Source: Pseudomonas extremaustralis
GTDB taxonomy: Bacteria > Pseudomonadota > Gammaproteobacteria > Pseudomonadales > Pseudomonadaceae
DNA length: 64,000 nucleotides
Assembly (NCBI RefSeq): GCF_900102035.1
Contig: NZ_LT629689.1
Span: 3,084,001-3,148,000 of the forward strand
Direction of reading: 5' to 3'
Part shown: one piece after another, positions 19,251-27,986 of the stretch
How positions within the stretch are numbered: the stretch's first letter is position 1
How the letters are laid out: each line of letters starts with the position of its first letter
Position numbers and translations under genes: made by a program
The notes under the pieces: model-generated
Seen by the model: only the letters and a program-made list of their open reading frames with translations
The model's database searches: none
What the model was told of the DNA's origin: nothing

Positions 19251-20090
19251 TTGAGCTTTCCTGACAGTAGCGTGCTCCAAAATTTCCCAGCGACACTCCA
19301 CCACCGCAACGCTAAGATTTTCACCGCCCACCCGTTTGACCAGAGCGCCCAACTGGCAATCCAGAAGCTGATCGATACCCGCCAACCACTCCAAGACCGC
19401 GTCAGCGCACCGCTCAAAGGAATGGAGAACAACTTGTTCGCCAAATCCCAGCCACTCGACAGCCTCAGGCCCAAACTGCGAGTCACCCTCGGCCGTGCAA
19501 AAAGCGACGGCACCTTCGACTGGCCGGTCGAGGAAGTCATCAACACCCTGGGCGCCCAACAACGCGATGCACCGGTCGCCGGCTTGTATGGTTTCGGCTA
19601 CAGAAAGTCTGCGCTGGGCCTGATCCAGGAGTTTTTCATCTTTACCAAACTACTGGACGGCTACCTCAACGGCCTGGAATGGCTCAAACAGGAGCGCGAC
19701 ATCCAGAGCCTGATCACGGTGTCGTTCAAATTGCTGCACGCCTTGCACTGCAAGGGCATCGTGCACATGGATTTCTGGGCTAACAACGTGATGATCAACC
19801 TTGACCAACCAACGCAGGCCAAGGCCATCGACCTGGAAAACTGCTTCCTCACCGCCTCGGATTACTTGACCGAGGTGCTGGCGTTTCAATTCGGTTTTTA
19901 CTACCGGAGGGAGATTTTCCGCTTCGTGATCGAAGAAGAATACGACCGGAGGGTGTCGGAAGAAGTAGCCAAGTATGAAGGCATTGATCGCCACCGTTTT
20001 AATGAGATGTACGCGCTGAGCAAGCATGAAAATATAAGTCGCCGGGCGCGGCGCGAGATTTTTCATAAGGGAACGGTTGTTACGGGTTAA
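19251..20090 (+). CDS. Protein-kinase-fold (LPS kinase InaA/WaaP-like) protein
   Basis: A 279-residue protein, counted from the TTG at 19251, which has AAGGA 6 nt upstream and no closer ATG; an in-frame GTG start at 19167 is the alternative. A kinase fold is indicated by the hinge-like LIQEFF (124-129), the catalytic-loop motif HMDFWANN with H172, D174 and N179, and IDLEN (D194) in place of DFG. This arrangement is seen in WaaP/InaA-type lipopolysaccharide kinases and other small-molecule kinases. Lying next to a Wzz-like gene, it may modify surface polysaccharide. The N-terminal 50 residues are not recognised. Confidence 0.68.
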   Translation: MSFPDSSVLQNFPATLHHRNAKIFTAHPFDQSAQLAIQKLIDTRQPLQDRVSAPLKGMENNLFAKSQPLDSLRPKLRVTLGRAKSDGTFDWPVEEVINTLGAQQRDAPVAGLYGFGYRKSALGLIQEFFIFTKLLDGYLNGLEWLKQERDIQSLITVSFKLLHALHCKGIVHMDFWANNVMINLDQPTQAKAIDLENCFLTASDYLTEVLAFQFGFYYRREIFRFVIEEEYDRRVSEEVAKYEGIDRHRFNEMYALSKHENISRRARREIFHKGTVVTG

Positions 20091-20136
20091 TTCACTCCAA
20101 TGCCTTGCCAGCTTGCAGCATTGGATTAAAGCAGCA

Positions 20137-20161
20137 GTGCGTGGGCTTTAAAGCTACGCAC
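20137..20161. repeat. Intergenic hairpin
   Basis: GTGCGT (20137-20142) pairs with ACGCAC (20156-20161), with an almost complementary centre GGCTTTAAAGC. It lies between the kinase-like gene and the convergent dusA. There is no T-run, so it is not a standard terminator. Confidence 0.4.
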
Positions 20162-20255
20162 CGCTTGCAGGTGTAACTTGCTCATCTGACCGCCGGAGAC
20201 TCCCGAACAGTCGAGCCAAGAGAGGGGCACAGCCGCCAGCACAATAGGGGCGCCT

Positions 20256-21242
20256 TCAGCGCCCCTCCAGCAATGCCCCGGCCTGATCCAGCAATGCCAA
20301 CGGATCGGTCGCCTTGTGGATATCCACCGACAACAGCTGCCGAAACTTGCGCGCCCCCGGGAACCCCGTCCCCAACCCCAGCACATGCCGAGTGATGTGA
20401 TGCATCGAACCGCCCGTCGCCAAGTGTTCGGCAATATAAGGCCGCAACTGCGCCAATGCCTCGGCGCGGCTTACCACCGGCTGCGTACTGCCAAACAGTT
20501 GCCGGTCCACCTGCGCCAGCAGATATGGATTGTGATAAGCCTCGCGACCCAGCATCACCCCATCAAACGTCTGCAAGTGTTCCTGGCACTGTTCCAGGGT
20601 CTTGATCCCGCCGTTGAGGATAATCTCCAACTCCGGGAAATCCCGTTTCAACTGCGCCGCCACGTCATATCGCAATGGCGGAATGTCGCGGTTCTCCTTC
20701 GGCGACAGCCCCTCCAGAATCGCAATCCGCGCATGCACGGTAAAACTGATGCAGCCTGCGTCTTTCACCTGCTCGACAAAATCACATAACTGCGCATAAC
20801 TGTCCCGGCCATTGATCCCGATGCGGTGCTTCACCGTCACCGGAATCGACACCGCATCACGCATCGCCTTCACACACTCCGCCACCAGCGCCGGGTGGCC
20901 CATCAGACACGCGCCGATCATGTTGTTCTGCACCCGATCACTGGGGCAACCGACGTTCAGGTTCACCTCGTCATACCCCGCCGCCTCAGCCATACGCGCA
21001 CACGCGGCCAAATCGGCCGGAACGCTACCGCCCAATTGCAGCGCAAGCGGGTGCTCGGCGTCGTTGTGGCGCAGGAAGCGCTCGTGATCGCCGTGGAGGA
21101 TCGCGCCGGTAGTGACCATTTCGGTGTACAGCAGGGCGTGCTTGGAGAGCAGACGCAGGAAGAACCGGCAGTGGCGGTCGGTCCAATCCATCATCGGAGC
21201 AACGGAAAAACGGCGGGAAAACGGAGCTGTTTGTAGGGACAT
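20256..21242 (-). CDS. dusA: tRNA-dihydrouridine(20/20a) synthase
   Basis: A 328-residue flavoenzyme that reduces uridines 20/20a in the D-loop of tRNA. N-terminal FSVAPMMDWTDRHCR and YTEMVTTGAILHGD are diagnostic of DusA rather than DusB/C. NLNVGCPSDRVQNNMIGACLM contains the catalytic Cys, and VKHRIGI plus FTVHARIAILEGLSP line the FMN and tRNA sites. The length agrees with the family. It stands alone, convergent with the kinase-like gene and divergent from a small lipoprotein gene. Confidence 0.97.
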   Translation of the reverse strand: MSLQTAPFSRRFSVAPMMDWTDRHCRFFLRLLSKHALLYTEMVTTGAILHGDHERFLRHNDAEHPLALQLGGSVPADLAACARMAEAAGYDEVNLNVGCPSDRVQNNMIGACLMGHPALVAECVKAMRDAVSIPVTVKHRIGINGRDSYAQLCDFVEQVKDAGCISFTVHARIAILEGLSPKENRDIPPLRYDVAAQLKRDFPELEIILNGGIKTLEQCQEHLQTFDGVMLGREAYHNPYLLAQVDRQLFGSTQPVVSRAEALAQLRPYIAEHLATGGSMHHITRHVLGLGTGFPGARKFRQLLSVDIHKATDPLALLDQAGALLEGR

Positions 21243-21500
21243 TGGAAATCTGAGTCAACGAGGCGAATGGCGCAGTTTATCAGGGATGTATCTCAGGTGT
21301 CGGAGCGGCGTGTTCCGCACACTGCACCACTTCGTGTGTGAAATACACCGCGATGCTGCTCTGCACCCCCGATATTCCAAAGCCGCAACCTGAACCCATC
21401 CAGTCATTTGGCAAAGTTTCATAATTCCCTGCGCCTTTGAGGTCTACGATCACTGTAAAGCGGTGACTTCCGCGCCTCCAACCCACAGGAAACCGAAACA

Positions 21501-21713
21501 ATGATCTCGAACCTGATCAAAGTCGTGATGATCGCTGGCACGTTGCTATTGGGCGCTTGCTCGTCAGGTGTGAGCAGCGACCCTTGTTTTACCGGCGGGT
21601 GCCAGGCCTTTGGTGACCGCAGTCCCAGCAAAGCCGCGAAGATGAGTTTCGGGGGGAGTGGGCTGGGTAGTAGTTATGGTGAGTATGGTTCGGGGTTGCT
21701 GCATGATGACTGA
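21501..21713 (+). CDS. Small lipoprotein of unknown function
   Basis: A 70-residue protein with a clear lipoprotein signal peptide (MISNLIKVVMIAGTLLLGAC, Cys at position 20) and a short Gly/Ser-rich mature part with two more cysteines (DPCFTGGCQAF). AGGAAA precedes the ATG at usual spacing. It is not recognised beyond the signal. The two Cys in CFTGGC could form a disulfide in the periplasm. Confidence 0.65.
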   Translation: MISNLIKVVMIAGTLLLGACSSGVSSDPCFTGGCQAFGDRSPSKAAKMSFGGSGLGSSYGEYGSGLLHDD

Positions 21714-21921
21714 TGGGGTGATTGCCCCGTCGCTATCGTGAGCCGCCCCCGCGTAGACCGACTAGCGCAGTTGCCGCGCGAAACCATGGCCCCAGAGATG
21801 AATGTCGGTGTGGCCTGGCGTGCGTGGTCCCGCGCCTGCCGGATGGGTGCAAGATTACTCGCCGCCCGTGCTATCGATCGGGATATGATCGCGCTCTATG
21901 AATCAGATTTCCCCATGACTT

Positions 21922-22800
21922 ATGGCCGTTGATCTACATGCGCTCTACCCCAAACTCATCCATCTGATGCTGGATACGGTGTTTGTGGTTGATATAAACG
22001 ACCACATTGTTTTTGTGAGTGATGCCTGTGAGGCCCTCCTGGGTTATCGCCCTGACGAACTGAACGGCACGGCAATCACGCGCTATATGCATCCTGAAGA
22101 CCTGGCTGCCACGCGGGCCTCGATTGGTCGTGTGATGAGTGGTCAATCCCACTTCGATTTCCGCAACCGTTACCTCCGCAAGGATGGAGGCGTGGTGTAT
22201 ATCCTGTGGGCGGCATTCTGGTCGGAGGAGGTCGGCGCAAGGATTGGTGTGGCACGCAACGTAACGGCTCTAGCTCAGGCCGAGGAGGAGTTACGCTTCC
22301 TCGCTCATCATGATCCACTGACAAAATTAACCAACCGGTCGCTGTTCAATGATCGACTGGAGTCCGCCCTGCGCGCGGCGCACCGCCACGATAGTCAGCT
22401 GGCGTTGCTGTTTCTGGACGTGAATGACTTCAAGCGTATCAATGATGTCCATGGCCACGCGGTGGGGGATCGTGTTCTGTGCGTGATTGCCCATCGCCTG
22501 GAAAGCTGCATGCGTGAGACGGACACCGTGGCTCGGATGGGCGGCGATGAGTTTACGGTGCTGTTGACAGATGTCCACTCGAGGGCGGCCATCTCCAATA
22601 AGTTAGAACAGATTCACACCATTATGGCCGCGCCACTGGGGCCTGAGTTCGGTGCACTCAAAATGCCGCTGTGCAGTATCGGCGTTGCCTATTATCCGGA
22701 GGATGGGAAGGATGCCGACACACTGCTCACCTATGCGGATGGTGAAATGTACCGGATGAAAAAGCATCGCTCTGTAGACAGTGAAGCGCCCGGGACATAA
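21922..22800 (+). CDS. PAS-GGDEF diguanylate cyclase
   Basis: A 292-residue soluble signalling enzyme: PAS domain at about 10-125 (DTVFVVDINDHIVFVSDACEALLGY onward, with a PAC-like segment), then a GGDEF domain at about 130-285 beginning HHDPLTKLTNRSLF. The active-site loop is an intact GGDEF. An RETD I-site lies exactly five residues before it, so product inhibition by c-di-GMP is expected. There is no transmembrane segment or EAL domain. No good Shine-Dalgarno was found for the ATG at 21922, and an in-frame stop lies just upstream. The PAS ligand is unknown. Confidence 0.88.
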   Translation: MAVDLHALYPKLIHLMLDTVFVVDINDHIVFVSDACEALLGYRPDELNGTAITRYMHPEDLAATRASIGRVMSGQSHFDFRNRYLRKDGGVVYILWAAFWSEEVGARIGVARNVTALAQAEEELRFLAHHDPLTKLTNRSLFNDRLESALRAAHRHDSQLALLFLDVNDFKRINDVHGHAVGDRVLCVIAHRLESCMRETDTVARMGGDEFTVLLTDVHSRAAISNKLEQIHTIMAAPLGPEFGALKMPLCSIGVAYYPEDGKDADTLLTYADGEMYRMKKHRSVDSEAPGT

Positions 22801-23016
22801 GTGAAATTCAATAAGGGGCATTCGTGATAGGCATGCGACTTAGCTCCCCTCGATTGAACCTGTCGCGCATTTTGCCCTCCTATTTACCAGCAAGCTCAAT
22901 CATTCAAACGGCTGTTTTCAGGTTGTTGCCCTCGCAAACGATCGAACGCATTTGCGCCCTTGAGCGCCTGCCAGCGCTCGGGTAATGTCACCAGACCCAT
23001 AGGACAGAGCACGCCC

Positions 23017-23943
23017 ATGACTTCCAAGCTGGAACAACTCAAGCAGTTCACCACCGTCGTAGCCGATACCGGCGATTTTTCAGCCCTCGCCAAGCTCAAG
23101 CCGCAAGACGCTACCACCAACCCTTCCCTGCTGCTCAAGGCCGCGTCGATTCCGGCGTACGCCAAGCTACTGGACGAGTGTGTGCAGGACTGCAACGGTG
23201 ATGTCGGCCTGGCCAGCGACCGTTTTGCGGTAGCCGTCGGTCAGGAGATCCTGAAAGTGGTGCCGGGACGCATCTCCACCGAAGTGGATGCGCGCCTGTC
23301 GTTCGATACCGATGCAGTGCTCAAGCGTGCGCATCGCCTGATCGACCTGTACGAAAAAGCCGGCGTTGGCCGTGACCGCGTACTGATCAAGATCGCCTCC
23401 ACCTGGGAAGGCATCCGCGCGGCGGAGAAACTGGAAAAAGAAGGCATCCAGACCAACCTGACCCTGCTGTTCTCCTTTGCCCAGGCCGTGGCGTGCGCAG
23501 AAGCCGGCGTGTTCCTGATTTCGCCGTTCGTGGGGCGGATCTACGACTGGTACAAGAAGGCCAATGGCAACGACTACACCGGTGCCGAAGATCCGGGCGT
23601 GCAGTCGGTGACACGCATCTACAACTACTACAAGGCCAATGGCTACAAGACGGTGGTGATGGGGGCTAGCTTCCGCAACCTGAGCCAGATCGAGGAGCTG
23701 GCCGGTTGCGATCGCCTGACCATCAGCCCGGACCTGCTGGAAAAACTGGCGGCCGATACCGGCAAGCTGGAGCGCAAGCTGTCGCCTGGCCATGCCGGTG
23801 AAGCGCGGGTGCATCTGACTGAAGCGCAGTTCCGTTGGGAGTCCAACGAGGATGCGATGGCAACCGAGAAGCTGGCGGAGGGGATTCGTCAGTTTGCTCG
23901 CGACCAGGAGAAGCTGGAAGCGTTGCTGGCTGCCAAGCTGTAA
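23017..23943 (+). CDS. tal: Transaldolase
   Basis: A 308-residue class I transaldolase (TalB type) of the non-oxidative pentose phosphate pathway, exchanging dihydroxyacetone units between sugar phosphates. The start at 23017 gives [34 protein letters not shown] and [20 protein letters not shown], with the Schiff-base lysine in the IKIAST strand, are family signatures. [29 protein letters not shown] also matches. A strong terminator follows, and rssC-rssB converge on it. This gene order is the same in other pseudomonads. Confidence 0.96.
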   Translation: MTSKLEQLKQFTTVVADTGDFSALAKLKPQDATTNPSLLLKAASIPAYAKLLDECVQDCNGDVGLASDRFAVAVGQEILKVVPGRISTEVDARLSFDTDAVLKRAHRLIDLYEKAGVGRDRVLIKIASTWEGIRAAEKLEKEGIQTNLTLLFSFAQAVACAEAGVFLISPFVGRIYDWYKKANGNDYTGAEDPGVQSVTRIYNYYKANGYKTVVMGASFRNLSQIEELAGCDRLTISPDLLEKLAADTGKLERKLSPGHAGEARVHLTEAQFRWESNEDAMATEKLAEGIRQFARDQEKLEALLAAKL

Positions 23944-23957
23944 AAGCAGGCGGCGGC

Positions 23958-23996
23958 AAAAAAGGGCGGGACCTGTGAGGGTGCCGCCCTTTTTTT
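23958..23996. terminator. Intrinsic terminator after tal
   Basis: AAAAAAGGGCGG (23958-23969) pairs with CCGCCCTTTTTT (23984-23995). The A-run and T-run on the two sides make it usable from both strands, but it mainly ends the tal transcript. Confidence 0.9.
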
Positions 23997-24032
23997 GTGT
24001 CAATCGGTTAGGAATGTATGGACCGGTCTGAT

Positions 24033-24062
24033 GCAATCGGGAGCAAGCCCCCTCCGACACTT
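24033..24062. repeat. Single REP-type palindrome (GGGAGCAAGCCCCC class)
   Basis: One copy of the core found at 9613-9699 (ATCGGGAGCAAGCCCCCTCC), lying between tal and rssC. No partner copy is adjacent. Confidence 0.7.
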
Positions 24063-24084
24063 GGAGTGCATTTGAACAGGGCGA

Positions 24085-24567
24085 TCAGTGGCGTTCGAGG
24101 GCGTTGACGAGGTCGTGGAACGCTTCGCGATTGGATTCGTTCAGGCCCATCAGAATCTTGTGCGCTTCCAGCACCTTGATCCGCACCACCTCCTCGGACT
24201 GATCCTGGGACGGCAGGTCGGTCAGGCATTCAGGGCACGGGATCGGGCGATCCACGATGTTGAAGACCTGGTCGAAGCCCATGGACTGCAACAAACGGGT
24301 GATGTCTTCGTGGGTGGTGACGACCGTCGGCAACAGGCCCACTTTCTGCCGAGACAGAATGGACAACTTGGCCAACAACCCAAGGGTGGTGCTATCGATG
24401 CTGCGGGTTTCGGTCAGATCGATCACGATCGCCGAGAAATTCAAGGCAGTGAAAATCCGCTCAATCGTTGCATCCAGCGCCGAACACAAGGTCAGGCGCA
24501 CTTCACCGACAAACTTCAAGACGAAGGTCCCGTCCTGCTCGGCGAATTGGATTCTTCCGGTACTCAT
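24085..24567 (-). CDS. rssC: STAS-domain anti-sigma factor antagonist RssC
   Basis: A 160-residue protein with an N-terminal STAS domain (about 1-105). The phosphorylatable serine is S59 in RSIDSTTLGLL. A C-terminal tail of about 50 residues contains a CPEC pair. Anti-anti-sigma factors of this kind switch partners with an anti-sigma kinase and are dephosphorylated by a PP2C phosphatase, which is the neighbouring RssB. Its ATG overlaps the RssB TGA by one base, showing translational coupling. In Pseudomonas this pair is linked to RpoS control; that is family knowledge and is not visible here. Confidence 0.85.
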   Translation of the reverse strand: MSTGRIQFAEQDGTFVLKFVGEVRLTLCSALDATIERIFTALNFSAIVIDLTETRSIDSTTLGLLAKLSILSRQKVGLLPTVVTTHEDITRLLQSMGFDQVFNIVDRPIPCPECLTDLPSQDQSEEVVRIKVLEAHKILMGLNESNREAFHDLVNALERH

Positions 24568-25748
24568 CAAAGATTCCTGCTCAACACCAATAGGGCGATA
24601 TCATCCGGCATCTCCCCCAGCGTGGCCAATCCAAAAACCTGCCGCAGGCCATCCAGGCTGCCGCCCGCCGACTTGACCCGTTGGGGCAAGGCGGCTTCTT
24701 TCTCTTTGAGTGTAGGCTCTGGAAGAAGGTCCAGGATGCCGTCGGACATCAGCGTCAGGCTGAACGTCGGCGGCAACTCCAGGATGTGGTCTTCATAGGT
24801 CGCTTCGTTGAACAGGCCGACCGGCAGACCACGCCCTTCCAGGTAACGCACACTGTCGGGAGTGTACAGAACAGGCATCGGCAAGTGGCCGCCGATGCTG
24901 TAGGTCAAAAGACCGGTTTCTTCGTCAATCACGCCGCCGACCATCGTCACGTGCTTGCCCAGCTTGCAGCTGATCAGGCCTCGGTTGATGTGGCCCAGCA
25001 CCTCGGAGGGCGTGAACTCCGGCAAGGTGCCGTTGCGCTTGGATTCAAACAACAGCCGCGTGGTCATGAACTTCAACAACACGGTCACAAAAGCAGAGGA
25101 AGCCCCGTGGCCGGATACGTCGGCCAGGTAGAACGCAACCCGTCGCTCATCAACACGGAAATAGTCGACGAAATCACCCGACAGGTACAAAGACGGGATG
25201 ATCTGGTGAGCAAACTGAAACTCGTCGATGGTCCAGGGGCTGACAGGCAGCATGTTCATCTGCACCTGGCGACCGGCGTTCTGGTCTTCCTGAAGCAGAT
25301 TCAGGCTGGCTTCGAGTTCGCGGTTGGCGGTTTCGAGCTTTTCGCGATAGCGCTGGTTTTCCAGGAGCAGGTGCGCACGATCCAGCGCACGGCGTACCGA
25401 GTGCTCCAGCACCGCGAGGTCTTCCAGGGGCTTGATCAAGTAATCGGCGGCGCCCAGGCGCAGGGCCTCGACGGCATCGTTCATCACCCCGGCCCCGGAC
25501 ACGACTATCACCGGCGTCTGCGGAGCCAGCTCGGTGACCTGACGAATCAGTTCGAGGCCGCCCATCTGGGGCATGCGCAGATCGCAGATCACGAGGTCGG
25601 GCTTGTCATGCTCGAACACCTGGAGACCCTGTTGACCATTGCTGGCCTGCAGGACGCTGAAGCCACTGTCTTCCAAATAGGCCGCAAGGCTTGCGCGCAC
25701 TACTTCGTCGTCATCGATTATCAGCAGCGTGGCACTGGTTTTTGGCAT
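24567..25748 (-). CDS. rssB: Response regulator with PP2C (SpoIIE-type) phosphatase domain, RssB
   Basis: A 393-residue protein with an N-terminal receiver domain (about 1-125, phosphoacceptor D56 in DLVICDLRMPQMGG, Lys in YLIKPLED), a coiled-coil linker (about 135-160), and a SpoIIE/PP2C-type Ser phosphatase domain (about 165-393) with the metal-binding pattern LSGDFVDYF, ADVSGHGASSA and LMSDGILDLL. It should dephosphorylate the antagonist RssC encoded immediately downstream, activating partner switching. Receiver phosphorylation probably gates phosphatase activity. No cognate histidine kinase or anti-sigma kinase is encoded nearby. Confidence 0.88.
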   Translation of the reverse strand: MPKTSATLLIIDDDEVVRASLAAYLEDSGFSVLQASNGQQGLQVFEHDKPDLVICDLRMPQMGGLELIRQVTELAPQTPVIVVSGAGVMNDAVEALRLGAADYLIKPLEDLAVLEHSVRRALDRAHLLLENQRYREKLETANRELEASLNLLQEDQNAGRQVQMNMLPVSPWTIDEFQFAHQIIPSLYLSGDFVDYFRVDERRVAFYLADVSGHGASSAFVTVLLKFMTTRLLFESKRNGTLPEFTPSEVLGHINRGLISCKLGKHVTMVGGVIDEETGLLTYSIGGHLPMPVLYTPDSVRYLEGRGLPVGLFNEATYEDHILELPPTFSLTLMSDGILDLLPEPTLKEKEAALPQRVKSAGGSLDGLRQVFGLATLGEMPDDIALLVLSRNL

Positions 25749-26024
25749 GTGGGCAAACGGCGCCAGAATTAGGTTGGCGTAGGTGGCTCGGCAATGGCCG
25801 GGCTCACATACTGGATTCGCTTTCTAGCCTCTCTGCCCTACAAACTATGGGGGTTTTTCCCACGCACAATGGTAAAGCAGAGGTGCCCTTCTAAGGCGCA
25901 GACGGTACTCCCATCCGCCAGGGGTTTCAAGCTCATGCCGATGGTCGCCGAGCGTCTTTACATCGCAAATCACCGGGAGTTATAAGAACAGCCATCACCA
26001 CAACACAAAGTAAGGATGGAAGCT

Positions 26025-26321
26025 GTGAGCGAACACGAGCGCGACTATGCTGAAAAACGCGATTTCATCCGCATGCGAGTGGATGCCGATGTGTCTTTGA
26101 TCCACGCCGGGCAGGAAATTGACGGGGTTTGCGTGGACCTCTCCAGCTCCGGCATGCAGGTGCAAGCACCTCGCCAGTTCGCGGTGGGCGATCAGCTGAC
26201 CGTGCGCATCGAGTCCGAGCATGCTGCCCTCGCCGGCCTGGAAGCTGACACCCAGGTAGTGTGGGCGAAGAACGAGGGCGACGGTCAGCATCTGGGGCTG
26301 AAGATCCTGAAAATGCGCTGA
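26025..26321 (+). CDS. PilZ-domain c-di-GMP-binding protein
   Basis: A 98-residue single-domain PilZ protein. The c-di-GMP signature is complete: RxxxR in KRDFIRMRV and DLSSSGMQV (DxSxxG). GTG at 26025 is preferred because AAGGA sits about 8 nt upstream; for the in-frame ATG at 26016 the same AAGG would be too close. It lies between rssB and mlaA, an order kept in other pseudomonads, which suggests a c-di-GMP input near the RssB/RssC switch, though this is only positional evidence. A terminator follows. Confidence 0.85.
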   Translation: MSEHERDYAEKRDFIRMRVDADVSLIHAGQEIDGVCVDLSSSGMQVQAPRQFAVGDQLTVRIESEHAALAGLEADTQVVWAKNEGDGQHLGLKILKMR

Positions 26322-26332
26322 TACCCGCGCAC

Positions 26333-26366
26333 AAAAAAGGCGACCACAGGGTCGCCTCTTTTTCGT
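26333..26366. terminator. Bidirectional intrinsic terminator
   Basis: AGGCGACC (26338-26345) pairs with GGTCGCCT (26350-26357), with A-run and T-run flanks. It separates the PilZ gene from the convergent mlaA gene. Confidence 0.9.
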
Positions 26367-26382
26367 TTCAAGACATCGTAGT

Positions 26383-27072
26383 CTAGAAGTCGTCGACGAC
26401 CTTGCCATCCTTGACCTTGAACTCGCGGTTCTGCAGGTAGGCGTTGCGGATAAAGGTGTACTTGTCGCCGGTGATCAGCTTCTCGCTGTCGAGCAGACTG
26501 GCGCGCGTATCGACGATATTCAGGCCGAAGGTGCTGTTGCGCCAGCCGATATCGTTCATGTAGCGGTAAGGCTGGGTGTAGCTGTCCACGTATTTGGACG
26601 GCGCATCACGCAAAGTGCTTGGGCCCAGCAGAGGAAGCATCACGTAGGGACCACTGCCCACGCCCCAATAGCCCAGGGTCTGGCCGAAGTCTTCATCGCT
26701 GCGCTGCAGCCCCATTTTGGTGCCGACATCGATAAAGCCCAGCACGCCAAACGTGGTGTTCATCAACAGCCGGGCCGTGTCCACGCCCGCCGCATGCGGC
26801 TTGAGTTGCAGCACGTTGTTGGCCAGGTTGCCGACATCACCGATATTGCGGAAAAAGTTGTGCACGCCATCCTGCACGAATTGCGGCGTCACAAATTGAT
26901 AGCCTTGAGCCAACGGCTTGAGGGCATAAGTATCAACGGTATCGTTGAAGGTGAAGATGGGACGGTTGATGCTTTCCCATGGATCATCTTCCGATGCAGC
27001 TTGTGCGGCGAACGGTGCCAGCAGGACAGTGGCACACACTGATAGCTGAGCGAAGTAGTGGCTCCAGCGCAT
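26383..27072 (-). CDS. mlaA: MlaA/VacJ-family phospholipid transport protein
   Basis: A 229-residue MlaA (VacJ) protein, which removes mislocalised phospholipids from the outer leaflet of the outer membrane and hands them to the Mla pathway. The DPWESINRPIFTFND segment, the LGYWGVGSGPYVMLPLLGPSTLRD block and the YRYMNDIGWRNS region are diagnostic. The N-terminus has a Sec signal ending in AQAASEDD without a lipobox cysteine, whereas enterobacterial MlaA is a lipoprotein. The gene stands alone after the PilZ gene, separated by a terminator. Confidence 0.92.
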   Translation of the reverse strand: MRWSHYFAQLSVCATVLLAPFAAQAASEDDPWESINRPIFTFNDTVDTYALKPLAQGYQFVTPQFVQDGVHNFFRNIGDVGNLANNVLQLKPHAAGVDTARLLMNTTFGVLGFIDVGTKMGLQRSDEDFGQTLGYWGVGSGPYVMLPLLGPSTLRDAPSKYVDSYTQPYRYMNDIGWRNSTFGLNIVDTRASLLDSEKLITGDKYTFIRNAYLQNREFKVKDGKVVDDF

Positions 27073-27267
27073 AGCTTTTGCTCCTTGAATGGTCTGTCAT
27101 GGGCGCTATGCCCTGAATAAGGTGGCCAGTATATGACGGAAATATGCAATTAGGCAGCAGCCTGGAAACGACAGACAGGAAATGTTCAAGATTCCTACAA
27201 TTCATCGTGCTGTCATAGCGTTGTCATCTTACCCCGATAGCGTCACAGCTATTTCAGGGATGTCGAG

Positions 27268-27876
27268 ATGCGTCACGCCGAGATTGCCACCGCTACCACG
27301 CCTGCCTTGACGGCTGTCTTGTTTGGCCTGAGTGGATGCTTGGTGGACTTCGGTTCCCGGGCACGCACCGATTCTCTCCCTCCGGATTCCCAAGCGACGC
27401 CGGGCGCCCTGAAAATCCTGCGCAGCCTGAAGGAACAGGGCATCCCCTGCGCCTGGCTGGATGAACTGCCACCCTCGGTGACGACCCCGCTGGCCGCTGC
27501 ATTGCCGGACTGGCTCAAGGCCGCATCGCCCTCCCCTGTCCGCTGGCCTGCCCCCCATGCCTGCTGGCAAGCCTTGATGGAGCTGAATATCGAGCGCCTG
27601 GAAGGCTGTGTCCTGGTCAGCGGCGAGCCGCGCTTACTGCAATCGGCGCTGAACGCAGGGCTGTGGACCATCGGCCTGGCCTCCTGCGGCTCGCTGTGCG
27701 GCATGGCCCCTGAACAGTGGCAGGCCCTGAGCGATCAGGAACGCGAGCGCAAACGCGGCAAGGCCACGGTGGCACTGTACGGGTTGGGCGTGCATTCGGT
27801 GATCGATCATCTGGGCGAACTCGGCAGTTGCCTGGCCGACATCAGCCTGCGCCAGCTCAAAGGCGAAAAGCCCTGA
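27268..27876 (+). CDS. HAD-like (phosphonatase-related) protein lacking the catalytic nucleophile
   Basis: A 202-residue protein resembling phosphonoacetaldehyde hydrolase-like HAD proteins. Where motif I should read VxFDxxGTLxD, the sequence is VLFGLSGCLVDFG (18-30), so the nucleophilic Asp is Gly, and the later VSGEPRLLQSALNAGLWTIGL resembles motif IV with its acidic residues changed. Catalysis by the standard HAD mechanism is therefore unlikely. A homologue sits in the same position after mlaA in other pseudomonads, so it is a conserved pseudoenzyme rather than a decaying gene. No function is assigned. Confidence 0.75.
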   Translation: MRHAEIATATTPALTAVLFGLSGCLVDFGSRARTDSLPPDSQATPGALKILRSLKEQGIPCAWLDELPPSVTTPLAAALPDWLKAASPSPVRWPAPHACWQALMELNIERLEGCVLVSGEPRLLQSALNAGLWTIGLASCGSLCGMAPEQWQALSDQERERKRGKATVALYGLGVHSVIDHLGELGSCLADISLRQLKGEKP

Positions 27877-27986
27877 TCAAGATCATGCACAGACGGCGCC
27901 GGTAGATTAATCTACAGCTCCTCTCATAGACCTTTCCCGGCGTGCCGTGGTCTATGCCAGTGCCTATCGATAAAAGGAAAACCGCC

